A stretch of DNA of 64,000 bases from Osmia lignaria lignaria (GCF_051020975.1 NC_135033.1:11497501-11561500); one strand, 5' to 3'; positions 12,476 to 24,324 are shown, numbered from the stretch's first letter. Numbers and translations: made by a program. Notes: generated from the letters alone by a model not told the origin.

Positions 12476-12797
12476 GTATATATAATCAAATTGCGAAGAT
12501 AGATTTTTGCGGAGACTCTATATTATAAGTCCTAGCTTGTTACCTTTGTCGGTTGAGAATATTGTAAAAAAAATAACGTTGATATCAAGTCAAAATAACC
12601 ACGTACCATTTTATATAAGAAAATTGATTCAAATTCCTACTTATTATACAAGGAGCCCGTTCTACCGAAGTTTATTTAGAAGAATTTAAATATTATACGA
12701 ATAAAGTAAGGTACGTATTAACACCCTTATCGTGACGCTTGGGTGCCCATTTTTTTTTCTCTCTCCTATCAGCATGGATCTCTCGTGTCATGTGCAG
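12476..12797 (+). other. Intron of the myosin gene
   Basis: This 322-base AT-rich intron separates the HL-helix insert from switch II. It runs from a GTATAT donor to a TGTGCAG acceptor. Nothing else supported. Confidence 0.7.
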
Positions 12798-13075
12798 GTG
12801 GCACCGGTTCCAGGAGCATGACCGCGTTGAACAACGCGGTCAGACACGCGACAGACGGGTTCATCGGGATCCTGGACATGTTCGGGTTCGAGGATCCGAA
12901 ACCAAGCCAGCTGGAACACCTGTGTATCAATCTGTGCGCGGAGACGATGCAACACTTCTACAACACCCACATATTCAAGAGCTCGATCGAGAGTTGCCGC
13001 GACGAGGGTATACGATGCGACGTGGAGGTCGACTACGTCGACAACGTGCCGTGTATCGATCTGATATCCTCCTTG
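12798..13075 (+). CDS. dachs: Myosin motor exon: switch II and relay helix
   Basis: The exon encodes FIGILDMFGFE (switch II, residues 586-596, with the catalytic-site Asp, Gly and Glu present). It continues with QLEHLCINLCAETMQHFYNTHIFK, the conserved 'FEQLCINYANExLQxxFNxxxF' relay block, and ends at CIDLISSL. The switch I Arg329 and switch II Glu596 salt-bridge partners are both kept. Confidence 0.92.
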
Positions 13076-13156
13076 GTGAGCCATCAGACTTCGAGTATCT
13101 AAGACATATTTGGAAATTGACGAGACGTATCATTCGTGTGACGATTCGTTCCTCAG

Positions 13157-13346
13157 CGTACAGGGTTGTTGAGCATGCTGGACGTCGAGTGTTCGATACG
13201 AGGCACCGCTGAAAGCTACGTAGCAAAGGTGAAAGTGCAACACAAACAAAATCCACGACTGTTCGAACCTAGAACCGTCGATGGCAGATCCTTCGGGATT
13301 CAGCATTTCGCTGGAAGAGTGACTTACGACGCGTCCGATTTCCTTG
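13157..13346 (+). CDS. dachs: Myosin motor exon: lower 50 kDa region
   Basis: The exon encodes RTGLLSMLDVECSIRGTAES, the canonical 'KPxGILSLLDEECxxPxxTD' block. It continues with FGIQHFAGRVTYDASDFL, the 'FxIxHYAGxVxYxxxGFLxKN' block. The CCTCAG acceptor keeps phase 0; a later AG (TACAG) would run into a stop. Confidence 0.9.
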
Positions 13347-13717
13347 GTACGCATGGAACAATTTCCAGAGGATTTAACCTCAGTTAGAATTTCATTTGTT
13401 ATAGATTCAAATAACCGCACCGCGATCCTCTTTTACTCTTTTCAATTCTTCCTCGAAGAGAACGTAGAATTTAAAGATTCTAACTTCGATATTGACTTTT
13501 TCCTCATATTAAGTTCCCTTATGAATACGAAGAATTCGTCCGGATAGTCGGCGATCCACGGAGTTTCAAACTCCCCTGCTACTTTTCTCATTTTCGTTGA
13601 GACGTAGAAACTTGAAAATTCTGACTTTGATATTAACTTTTCCCTTGTACTAAGGGAAATGTCTCTTACAGAGATCAAGAGATTTAATTTCTTACAAGTT
13701 ACTCTTCTTTCTAAAAG
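13347..13717 (+). other. Intron of the myosin gene
   Basis: This 371-base intron contains two similar stretches around 13455-13520 and 13605-13660, with related 'ttctaacttcgatattgactttt' type sequence, so a small internal duplication is likely. No gene. Confidence 0.6.
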
Positions 13718-13889
13718 ATACCAACAAAGACGTGGTACCTGACGACTTGGTAGCTGTATTTTACAAACACACCTGCAGTTTTGGTTTCGCCACTCATCTG
13801 TTTGGCAGTGAATTGAAAGCATTGTACGCGAGTGACACAGTACCAAGGGGTGTCAGCTTTAGGATATCACCAACTTCTCACACAGATCT
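13718..13889 (+). CDS. dachs: Myosin motor exon: lower 50 kDa region
   Basis: The exon encodes DTNKDVVPDDLVAVFYKHTC, matching 'KNKDxVxxDLxxLLxxSxxxxxxxLF', and continues through LFGSELKALYAS. Its last two bases are the start of a Leu codon, completed by the next exon. Confidence 0.88.
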
Positions 13890-13996
13890 GTAAGTTTCTC
13901 ACCTGTCTAACGATTGACAATAAATGCATCCCTATTTAAAAACGAAGAATTTCTTACATCATCGTCTTGACGAAGCTTAATCCTCTTCGTTTCCAG

Positions 13997-14208
13997 TCTG
14001 AACGGCGACGAGCCTATCTCCACGTTAACACAGGACTTTCATACGAGGTTGGATAATCTGCTGAGAACTCTGGTCCACGCGCGACCCCATTTCGTCAGGT
14101 GCATTAGGAGCAACGGCACCGAGACACCCCTCCATCTAGACAGGGCCGTGACTATGCGTCAGATACGATCACTTCAAGTTCTGGAGACAGTGAATTTAAT
14201 GGCTGGCG
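13997..14208 (+). CDS. dachs: Myosin motor exon: actin-binding region and SH1-like helix
   Basis: The exon encodes TLTQDFHTRLDNLLRTLVHA followed by RPHFVRCIRSN, the canonical 'FRxQLxxLMxTLxxTxPHFVRCIKPN'. It then gives QIRSLQVLETVNLMAGG, which matches 'QLRYxGVLETIRIRxxGFP'. The usual reactive SH2 and SH1 thiols are absent. Confidence 0.9.
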
Positions 14209-14406
14209 GTACGTCTTGAAACTCGAATCTCAAACACCGAATTTATCTTATCCCGTAATCGTTCGGTGGCTCGTGTCTGCTCTTTCCCCAAGGAACTATG
14301 AATTAACTTGACAACTTCTCTCTTCTTTTTCGGACGAGTTGCATAATAAAATGAATATAAAGGCTGAATTCATCGCGAATATCATCGATGTCGCGAAAAC
14401 TTGCAG

Positions 14407-14669
14407 GATATCCACACAGAATGCGTTTCAAAGCGTTCAACGCAAGGTACAGGCTAATCGCGCCGTTCAAGCAGCTTCGCCGTGCGGAGGAGCAAGCCGT
14501 AGAGGATACGAAGCTTATCCTGCAAAACGCTCAACAATTGAAGAGCAAATTCGGCGCGAGTACCAGCTGGGCTCTCGGTAAAAGGCACATCTTCTTGAGC
14601 GAGGGCATTAGGCAACAGCTTGAGAATCTGCGCTCGGAAACGCGCAGGAAAGCCGCCACCGTGATACAA
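14407..14669 (+). CDS. dachs: Myosin motor exon: converter and start of IQ motif
   Basis: The exon encodes GYPHRMRFKAFNARYRLIAP, the converter block 'GFPxRxxFxEFxxRYxxL'. It then gives KSKFGASTSWALGKRHIFLSEGIRQQLE, matching 'VGKTKVFLRxGxxxxLE'. The last residues, KAATVIQ, open the IQ motif. Confidence 0.9.
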
Positions 14670-14922
14670 GTAATGCAATTTTTCGCGGTTACCTTATCTC
14701 CTAATTACTACGGAAACTTAAAACGCGAGATTTCCTTTTGAACGAACTGTCGTATATTATTTTCTTCCTTCAGATTTCCGCCTTGTACTCTTCTATTATT
14801 TCGAATCTTTAAAGGGTATTTGAAATTTAAAGAAAAATATCATTTATTTCGTTTCGTGGGGCAGGAAATTAGATGGAGTTTAAAGAAATTTATAAGGGTA
14901 TCGTTTATTTCTTTACCGTTAG

Positions 14923-15195
14923 GCTACGTGGAGAGGCTGGCGAGTGCGTAGAAGATGGCCTTTGAGAAAGACCACGATAGGCGTGACTTCCGGGATCGGT
15001 CAGAAGAAGCCGCAACAGCCCACGTCGGCCAACACGGGAACCGTTCAAAGGAACGTTACGGCTGGTACGGCAACCGGAACCGGAACCCGACCAAGGCCAC
15101 AGCCAATCGCTGGTACACCACCGCCCGATCCTTCGGAGAAGTGCGCCGATCAGAAGATGATCCAACAAACGTGCACCCTCTTTGGACTCGATTTG
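14923..15195 (+). CDS. dachs: Myosin exon: IQ motif and Thr/Pro-rich tail
   Basis: The exon completes one IQ motif (IQATWRGWRVRRRW across the junction), the expected light chain or calmodulin site. A low-complexity Thr/Gly/Asn/Pro segment with PPPDPSEK follows. It is phase 0 at both ends, so skipping it would keep the reading frame. Confidence 0.85.
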
Positions 15196-15279
15196 GTAAA
15201 GAGATATTTGAAGAATCTTTCTAACAATCTCGTTTCTGTGGAATTTCTTCTAACCAGGAACTTTGAAACTTTGTTTCAG

Positions 15280-15379
15280 GAACGACCACCACCTGTTCCA
15301 CCAAGTAGATCCTACACCGTTACAGGAAATACGAAATTGGGTTACCCTCAGACAAGAATCATGAAGATGCCTTTCCCAG
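15280..15379 (+). CDS. dachs: Myosin exon: proline-rich tail
   Basis: A TTTGTTTCAG acceptor leads into ERPPPVPPSRSYTV. RPPPVPP fits an SH3 ligand in the class I direction and PPVPPSR fits class II. Known for the family: the SH3 protein Dlish/Vamana binds the Dachs C-terminal region. That this segment is the binding site is an inference. Confidence 0.8.
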
Positions 15380-15652
15380 GTAAGGGAATTTATCAATTTA
15401 TAGATAGTATAATAGACTTTGATTCAAATCTAAAATCCAAATTACTGTGATGATGCTTTTCTCGAATCTGTGTTCGGCTATTAACCCTTTGACTGGGGGT
15501 TTTCGAATTTTGAGTCTAGAATTATTCACCAATCGAGATAGGATCTTAAATATGTATATCCTTGCGCGATCTTTGCAATCTTCTTGGATGTTCCACTCGT
15601 CTGTTCGCAGTTTCCATTTTCCAGATAAACGAGAATTTGTTTCTGTTTTCAG

Positions 15653-15810
15653 AAGAGGGTGAGGGTGAGGTTGTTCTGCTTAAGGGTGAAACGGTATTGG
15701 TCGTAGGCGCGTCTCCTAGACGGGGTCACCTCTTGGTGGAGCACAACAACGCAACCCTACACGTGCCTTATCAGTTCATGGAACTGAAACCTTGTAATAT
15801 TAACGTCTGA
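15653..15810 (+). CDS. dachs: Myosin last exon: SH3-like C-terminus and stop
   Basis: A TGTTTTCAG acceptor and a TGA stop at 15808-15810. It encodes about 50 residues: an acidic opening (EEGEGE), then VLLKGETVLVVGASPRRGHL, then LVEHNNATLHVPYQFMEL. The spacing of 'KGE', the basic turn and a final VPxxFMEL resembles the strand order and the 'VPSNYVEL' end of SH3 domains, though the ALYDY opening is missing. Confidence 0.85.
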
Positions 15811-18800
15811 ACGCGTTATTTATTTAATACCATCTCGTTGTTCGATCGATGCCATCGTGTAACCGAATCGTTTCAATTTTCAAGCGAACCATCGAAAGAA
15901 CAAACGAAATTCTTACGAAGGGATTCAGATTTCACCGAGACAGTGGTTACGAATGAAAGAAGAAGCCTGATTCGCTTCAGGACGGACGAAGGTTCTCTTT
16001 GAAAAATCACAGTGGCGTAATGACCATCGCACACGTCGGTTCTAATTTAAAAGAAGTAGAATCGGATTCCTCCCCTTTGTTACTTTTCTTCAACGTCCAA
16101 CAGTAATCCACCATTATGCCGGCATTCTATCTCCTTTAACGTATCCTTTCCACTTCTTTGTGGTATTCTTTGTGAATCATTCTCCATACATAAAGTAAAA
16201 CGTTCCCCGTCTCTGTGATTATTTTCCATCGAGGAGAAAGATTATTATTCTATAAATTTGCATCGGAAATGTTATCTTTTTCTTTTTAAATCATTCCATC
16301 AGTGGCGTCGTTTCGACAACGAAAAATGGTAAAATAGCGGGCACGAACAGGATTAAGTAGCTTAACTCGTTCAGCTCTTCCGGCAGGACATTAAACTTTG
16401 TCCTTTAATTAATTACACCGGCCGTTAAGCGAGTTTAACGCGGAAGTCAGTACACAGGTGCTTATCACAGCCTCACCGTCGACGTTCTCCTTCTTGCGCG
16501 GCACCACCTCCCTGCGAGTCACGTTCGTCTTCCATGTAGATAAGTACACGCACGTCGACGTGCATCCTCGAATTAGTAAGCATGTTAGCCGTTAAATAGC
16601 TTCGAGACTGGTGCTGACTCTCGGGAGAACGTACAAGCAACCTTGTATGCATAGATTTTACTCCGTCGTTGAACAACGATGTCTCGTCGGCCCCCTGCTG
16701 AACCCATTAATTCCCAAAGCTTCGAGTACATTGTTATCAAGGCGTAAACAAAAGTGAATGCAAATAGGTAATAAGGTAAGAATAAGTATTTACTTGTAAT
16801 AGTAAGAGTATTAATGCGACTGTAAATATTTACTGAAAATTTGTGGTCACAAAAGGCAAACTTTGGGTATTAATCAGTTGTTCAACCCTTAATTTCTTTT
16901 TATTTTCTTTTTGTAACTTACCGTGCAAAATACGTATTTTTATTATAAATTTCTAATGGTGTTTAACTGGAAATACAGAGGACCTATAGCAATATAGGTT
17001 TATTCAAATTATTTATAGTACCAAGTGTAGGTATTTTGGACAGTAAATTACCATGGATGGAAAGAAGGGTTTAGCAACGTAGACAGCTGACGGGGGCCAA
17101 TTTCAAGGGTGACTTTGCTGTGTCTAAGAAGAAAATTGTAGAAAGTAAGATCGAGAGGGTCCTCTTTGAAAGAGTCCTCTTGGGAACCATTTGAAGAAGC
17201 GTCCCCATGACGGGGAAAGGCTCGAAGAAGCCGAGGGTTAGAGGATATTTACCAACAGTATTCCTTCGTCTATCTTTGAATTCTTAGTGCCAATTTCTAG
17301 AGAGAAATCTGCCGCTACGATACCGTGGAAAATCTTCGAATGTCACCTTCAATTTTCTTCAACTTTCATTCAACAAACTTATAATCAACTTTTTGTGAAT
17401 CATTCTCCATCCAACGCATTTAATTACAAAAATTCGTAATGAAACAACTAATTATCTATTTTAATTATTACTTTGATTATTGAAGAGAACATTCGATCAT
17501 CTTGCACGGTGTATTTGTACATGTATAATATTCGATTAAGCTTCTCTTTGTAAGACAACTCGACGATAAGTATAAAGGATAGGTCTACTCGATATTATTC
17601 TATCATTATCGCGAATAATCATAACGCCACAGTTCTAACATTGAATCGGGAAAGGTAGAGATACGAGCGCTTTGTAGATACAACGAAAACTCGTTCAGTT
17701 AGAAACGATAAGCGTCCATTGAGAGAACCAGTTCGCCCTAGAAACTCTCTCGAGTAACATCTCGAGGGTCTGTACATACCAGTATGTATGACGATGTTAC
17801 GTAGTTTACAGATACCGAAGCCTAAAGTACGAGTATAGGTAGCTGTAAGTGCGTCGAGATATTTTTTAATAAAATGTGTAAGCGTATTTGAAACTATAGC
17901 TCTGTGATTTGTCTAATTTTAGAGCACTGAATCATTTAATATGTTACCGGCAATCTATTGTATAGAATGCCTGGCGTTTTGAGGCAAAGTATAAAACATC
18001 AGAATTATTTTATATTAATATTATATATTCTAAAAATTAGTAAAATGAGAAAAAATCTTAAAAGGTCTTTAACTTAAAATTTTAATTTTGGGAAAGATTA
18101 ATATCATTTATACCAGGATTTAGATCTATTTTTCATACATTGCCGATAACATATACACTAATTGTACTTTATTTCAACCCTTTAATCTCTAAATTTCATC
18201 CCCTGTTAAACAGTGAAATCCATAAATAATTGGATGTCGATGTTAAAATCAACCCGTCCGACAATATTTTCGTAAAATTTCTCTGTCGTAAAGGTATCAT
18301 CGTCCGTCGAATAATTAACCAAATTCCTGTCCACCGTGACGCGGATCAAAAGGAGTCATGAAGTGAAAACGTAACCCACCGAGCGGAAACAAGCCAACCG
18401 AGTTACATAAATTCCACTGGTCCCCTGGCCCACGGGACAATGTTAATTAAAAGCTAATTAACGCCGGATCGCGGGATCAGTCGCGTTGCTCGTTAATGGG
18501 AACGCTACTCGCGCGATACCTGGTTGTTATCGTTTTATTTATCAAGCCAGCCTCGTACGAGCAGATCCAACGGCGCGTGCAGTTGCACGTGTAACCGGCA
18601 CCACGTGCACGAATGTTGTAAGTCGTTCAGGCGAGATAAGCACGCGTGTTTCACGCCCGAGTTACCCTCGCGAGGGAGACGTGTTTAACGTCGTTCGAAT
18701 GGTTCGATTATGGAACGAGTTAGGACGATTGGAAAATTGGACGCGTAACACGTTTGTACGCGGACCGAGTTTAAAATTAAGAGTTCAGATATTAAATTTC

Positions 18801-21800
18801 CTCCTGATGAAATTACTTTTATAGCCGAGTTCCCGCGAGATATCGTCGATAATCGCGACCGGTTCGAAAGCGGTGGTCTGCTTCGCGAAGATAAGGAAAA
18901 TCTCCGTGGACCCACCCTGAAAAATGTGTATCGCGCAAATAACTGCTCGTTTACGTCGGCTTTGTTTCTGCTTCGAATTAGAAATTGCTCGATAAAGAGT
19001 GAGACTGAAAGAATAAGTTACAAAGGAATTCGCCGAGGGGATTCGATTGGATCTTTTAATTAAGCATCGAAACCTGAAGCTTTCGGGATTTAAATATTAT
19101 TATATAATTCTAAGTATAAATAGGAAAAGCTTCGAACAGGAATATTCGAAGGAGATATCGAAATATAAAGTGACTACAGATGTAGAAGACTGGACCCAAT
19201 TTCCTTTTTGATTTATTTAGATAACTTCATTTCCTATCTGAGTTATCTAGATCATTTACTTAACTCCTTTTTATAAACATAATATACAAAAATCGAACTT
19301 AAATTAAAACTTATTTATTATATTATTTTATTCTTCTTTATGAGCCAAGGGCCCATCCCTTCTATTATTTCATCTCTCTCTATTTATTTTATCCCTTTTC
19401 ATGGGTCAAGGTCCATCCTTATGAATTATTTATTACGAGGGCCCACCCTTGTATCCCTTATACTCCTCTACAAGGGAAAAGAATTGTAATTTAATGTGAT
19501 AGAATAAAGTTTGCACCGCGAAATTTTTCATGACATTCGTCTACTACGGTGATCGAGCTTCCAACAACGTCGATGACCGTGGTTTGACAGCGAGATTTTT
19601 TTTTTTCTCGCAACGAGCTCGGTTGTTTGTGGTGTCGCTGGCACCCATGGGAGATAGAAACGATCGAATTTGGAACAGTGTAACGGGACAACGTCACGGC
19701 CTCGTGTACACCGAAATAACCTCGGTCGCTTCGATTTGCATTTCAATCGGTCTCCCTATCATTTCTCCCTCCCTGTTGTTGTCGAAAAAAAAAATGCGTA
19801 ACCAACCCCCTTCTGAATCCTCTCTGCCAATTATTGCCCTGCCGTCCCCTTGGATCAGCTTCATTCTTTCGTTTCAGGGAAACTGGATTTAGTTTCGACA
19901 GGGTGGTTCTTTGTTTTCGAGTAGAATTTATTATTTCAAGTTTCCATCCCCCAAAATGAACGATATCGATCGATAGTGTTATTTGGGTTTTTAATTATGC
20001 CCTGAAAGTACACCCATCGAGTCTATCCACAGAAACTGACGAACGGTTGCATTATAACAGGTGTCTGGAAGCGATCGCTTGATTTACGCGAGCTTACCGG
20101 GGGGTTGGAAACGACCCCTTCGCAAGTCAGACGGGAAGACGGATCAGGAAAGTTTCGCGAGCCAATCACCAGACGCGGATATCGGGTCTGACGATAAAAA
20201 TGACAAAGTCTTGGAACTTTCTCCCCGTCGCGTCTTGTCGGAACATCCCCCGCGTTTCTTTCACCGTTTCTTCGATCTCTCGTTAAATTTTACGTCGACG
20301 ACGATGCGCTTCCGGTCGAACGGTCGTCAATTCATCAAGGTAATACTTACCATTCGCGATCCTCGATGAGAAACGAAGAAAATCAATGGATTTGAAGGGG
20401 AGTTGGTTGAAGGGGAGAAAGACTAGACAAAGATTTTTCTAACCGGTCTCATTTATTTGGTAACTCATAGATATACACGTTTAACGTTCTCTTAAACCTA
20501 GAGAAAGGAAAAAGAAGATAAAGGAAATCGAAAACGCAACAGGACCTCGTGCCTCTTTTTTATGGAAGGAAAAAAGAGAAACGACGTGTCCTAAAATCAT
20601 TAGAAAAATACACAGTTTGCGCGCAAATCCTTTCAACAGAATCTCGTCGATGTTTCAAACTTATTCTCGCGATTAATCGTTCCCTAGGCGGGTGTTTCTC
20701 CCTTCTCTCTTTCTCTGTGTATATGCGTTTGTGTACACGCTTATGTGTGCGCGCGTTCCTTTCGCCCTAAGCGTCGTATTAATTATCAATGCGTTTACAA
20801 ATGTTTCTACGAAGAACAGACCGTCCCGTTTCGCATAATTATCCATTAACCCTTTCGAAGCCAACGATCATCTTTGGCCGCGTTTCTCCGTGTTCAGACG
20901 GAATTGGTAGAACGGTCGGTTGCAAAATCGCCAACAGGGGGAATATTGTTTTTAACGATACGATCGTAGAACGGCAACGAGCCGTGTCCCGTTCAATTAG
21001 AGCAGCCACTTTAACGAGTTAAACGGTGATTCTGGTTGGAATTCGATAAGGTAAACGCGTATTCGAGTCGGAAGCGTTGATTCGGAGAATCGGCGCATCA
21101 AGCGGTGGCTCGTTTCTACCTATCGTTCCTAATTTCACGCGTTAATTAGCGACTCACGTGCTAATTGAACCCTTCGATCGATAAACCGTGATTGCCTCAA
21201 CACCTTGTATCTTGGCTATTAGGTGGACGATCGAACGTGTCGAACAATTTCTGTACAAGTTTCACGCGTTAACATATGTCGAATGTCGACGGTGCAAAAT
21301 GATCGTTTGCAGTATGTCACGTTATTGTTACTTTTTACATCTCCTTTACTGTATCATCGATGGATACGTTTAATGGAAAATTCATCCAGCGAGGGATTTG
21401 TTGCACGATACGTGCAATCGGATGTTCGAACGTTTATCTCCCTCATAATTGCACAACTTTGTAGCTTTAGAATCGAGTGAAATTCATTGGCTGTGAAAGT
21501 ATTAATGGAACGCGATCTGATAAATCTGGTTCCGTTTTGAGTCAGATCGATTTCCTGAATTTTTCATGGTGAATATTAATTAAATGTAATTTTATCCTCA
21601 ATAATTGGAGTTCATGGCAAAAATAGATTAACACGTTGGCTGCCGTTTTATATAATTCAATTATTATTCAATTTTGAAATGTAAACCTGTCTAGTTGTAA
21701 AGAAACGGTAAAGTTAAAAAATTCATTTTGTTAATTAATGAGATAACGAAGTGATTAAATGGACTTACAGCGAAAGGAACGGCTGGCAGACGAATGGACA

Positions 21801-23054
21801 CAATCAATGGTACGTGGATTCGTTGATATGTTCTACTTAATGTCGAAATCTTATTATCGTACGGCCGCACCATAAGAAAAGCCAGACGAGGCCAGGTGCA
21901 CGGATTTATACAGATGAAAAGGAAACTGCATTCTCTTACACGAACACTCATACCTCAGCATTCGATAGCTTCTTGGCTCCGAGTTGCACCGGTTTGCCTC
22001 GTAATGCGAATAATTCTTTCGTTACTCGACGATTTTCTCTTTCTATCTTACAGGGAGGGTAACTCGAATTGAGATTGGAATCACCCTATGGGATTACATT
22101 GCTCTATCTCGATTTTATATTCGTCTCTGACATCTTTGTGGTTCGTTCTTGCCTCCGGTCAGATTCCTTCACTCGTTTTACAACCGCTCTAAAGAAAAGT
22201 AGATGGGACCTGGGTGTTTTATCTACGAATTTATGGACGAGGGAAAGGGTTGTGTTTCGATAGGAAACTTCGTTACACGAATAGGGTGGTTTATTAGTAC
22301 GATGCTGGAATTATTTTAAGAGGATTCATTTAAGGGATATTTTAATAGAGATGTTTCTTAACTTCAATTATGAATTGCTATCTAATTAATTTAATGAAAG
22401 TGAGAAATAATCCTTTGATCCTCTTTGGGTTCAAATGAACGATCACATAATTTTCATAATTATTCCATCTGTTGGGGTGTTTGAAAATTATTTCGAATAA
22501 GTAGGTACACCCAGGTCTCCCATCTATCTCGACGAGTACACCCCCTGAAGAAAGCAAGAAAAATCAATCGTACAGCTACCAGGTATACACATCGACGTTT
22601 CTTGGCATCATACATTTACTCGCGTTAAGAATACGAATCGTACAAAACAACTATTAACGTCCGCCCGTTGGTCGTCTCATCGCATGGGAGATGATCCACC
22701 TCAGCGATCACTCCTTTCAAGATACCACAACTTTCTCCACCTCTCTCTCTTCACCTAGAAGATACTTAGAAATCCTCTAGTAACAAGGTGAAAAAGTACG
22801 AGCCAATCGCGATAATAATTTATCGATCCTCCGGTTCGGAGTAACTCGCGTAAATATCGCAGGACGAAACGAAGCACACCCTGTTATCTAAAGTTTCGCC
22901 ATCAGCTGTTGTTCCAGCCGGAGAGATTAACGCTGTGAACTCCTTAAAGTCGCTTTTCACAGACGTTACGAAACTTGGCTGGATGATGCTAGAACTTTAC
23001 AACACACAGACATACATACATACACACAAACACACTTCTCTTCAAACCTTTTCA

Positions 23055-23065
23055 TGTTGCTGTTG

Positions 23066-23096
<31 letters not shown>

Positions 23097-23097
23097 A
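23055..23097. repeat. Compound (TTG)n-(GTG)n microsatellite
   Basis: About eight TTG-type triplets pass directly into about five GTG triplets. It lies between the two gene ends and is not coding. Confidence 0.9.
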
Positions 23098-23726
23098 TGA
23101 AAGATCGGGCGATGAACGAGGGGCGGAAGTCGAAAAGAGAAGAGCCAACGGGCAGCGTACGGGTTGGACAGTAATTGATTAGCTTCTCCTAGTCTCACAA
23201 CTCCATGAAATCGTGCTTTCATCATCTTCTCACCATCTTTAAATAACACCATTAATTTATCTTTTTTTCTTTTCTCTTTCATTCGTTTTACTTAGCGTTA
23301 GGGTAGATAGTTTTAATCGGTTACTTTAGGCGCGTTGATTAGTTACGATTCTCCCCTCCCAGTCCCTCCCACTCATTCTAGCCTACTTGTTGCGTGTACT
23401 TTCCTGGAAAAATCGCGTGGTGGATGGCTTCGTAATCGCCCGGTTAAATATTACTTTCTTTCTTTCTTTTAGAGAGTCTTTCTTCCCTATCGAGCAACTC
23501 GATCACGGACCATCTTGATCGATCCTTCACTCTGTAATTCAACCCCGATCGGTTCGGGGTTAGAAGCGCGAGAAAAAACACGGATCCAGTGTTAAAAGGA
23601 TCCTCGGGAGTCCCTTTTTATATTGTTCCATGGAAGCTTGATCGGTTCTTCCTGGTCCATCGAGACGTTCCTATGGTTGTTCTTTGCTTTCTTCTGCCTA
23701 CCCTGCCACCTTTCTTCTATTCTCCT

Positions 23727-23749
23727 TCTCTCTCTCTCTCTCTCTCTCT
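23727..23749. repeat. (TC)n microsatellite
   Basis: An uninterrupted CT dinucleotide run about 100 bases past the syntrophin stop codon, so probably in its 3' untranslated region. Confidence 0.9.
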
Positions 23750-23852
23750 GTCCATGGCGAATCGCATGGATTCAGTGGAGGAAGACACTGGTGACGGACC
23801 TGGTGGTGTGGGGCGGCAGATCGGGGGCCTCCGTAGGGGCCCCCTCGTACCC

Positions 23853-23945
23853 CTATGCGCTCAAACCGAGCCGATGAATCTTTGCTGAGAGGAAGTTGTG
23901 CAGGACGAACACGATCGGCTTTGGACAACTATCCAAATCCAGCTC
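23853..23945 (-). CDS. Syn1: Syntrophin last exon: end of the syntrophin-unique region
   Basis: Read on the - strand, a CTATGTTCCAG acceptor leads into ELDLDSCPKPIVFVLHNF, then LSAKIHRLGLSA and TAG (23853-23855). It is phase 0 with the previous exon, giving DGEI followed by ELDLD. This is the almost invariant C-terminus of alpha and beta syntrophins, which binds the dystrophin family. Confidence 0.93.
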   Translation of the reverse strand, partial: ELDLDSCPKPIVFVLHNFLSAKIHRLGLSA

Positions 23946-24324
23946 CTGGAACATAGAATTAACGACGGAATAGAATAGCTGACATCAAGCACCGTGCGCC
24001 GCCGACTTTCGGGAAGAATTCTTGAGAAGTACAATAGCATTCTAAATCTTCAGTTTGCACATTACAATATCCTTCCTTTTAATAACGCGGAAACATGTCT
24101 GTGAGAGACGCTGAGACGTTGTACGCATGCTCGAAAACCAGGTAGAAAAATGTTATATGTGTACTCTTACAATGATAGTACCACAGTATCTATCGAGCAT
24201 CAAATTTTTGTTAAAAATTCAAAGTAAAGATTATTTGCGTTAACTTTAAGACGTTGAATAATGACTACTTAATTAGCGCCACTGTCGGTGGCCGTGGGGT
24301 TTTAGTCAGTAAGAATCTGACACT

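Larger units (their letters stand above)
8108..15810 (+). other. dachs: Gene locus: unconventional myosin, Dachs-like (16 exons, 5' incomplete)
   Basis: Sixteen exons with GT-AG introns and fully compatible phases join to 1112 residues plus a stop. In order: a coiled coil (residues about 10-31), a Ser/Pro-rich linker, the myosin motor (about 200-925), one IQ motif (935-948), a Thr/Pro-rich tail with RPPPVPPSR (1029-1037) and an SH3-like end (1061-1106). The P-loop is GTSGSGKT (273-280), switch I is NSESSRIGH (324-332) and switch II is DMFGFE (591-596). Drosophila Dachs, about 1230 residues, acts at the cell cortex downstream of Fat to restrain Warts and to orient growth. I chose Dachs for the single IQ, the divergent nucleotide site, the long N-terminal extension and the absence of MyTH4, FERM, kinase or cargo domains. 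Another insect orphan myosin (class XVI-like) remains possible. The N-terminal ~100 or more residues are missing. The gene is convergent with the syntrophin gene. Confidence 0.75.
15811..23852. other. Intergenic region between two convergent genes
   Basis: No supported gene lies in these 8 kb. The region should hold the 3' untranslated ends of both genes. Candidate poly(A) signals are ATTAAA at 16390 and AATAAA at 17868 for the myosin, and TTTATT (reverse of AATAAA) at 22290 for the syntrophin; these are weak by themselves. It also holds simple repeats near 23055-23097 and 23727-23749, and a patch at about 19340-19456 with three GGGCCCAT-like boxes. Confidence 0.6.

Noticed and set aside
22935..23174. 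Open frame with Cys and Trp runs
   Set aside because: Produced by the (TTG)n-(GTG)n microsatellite.
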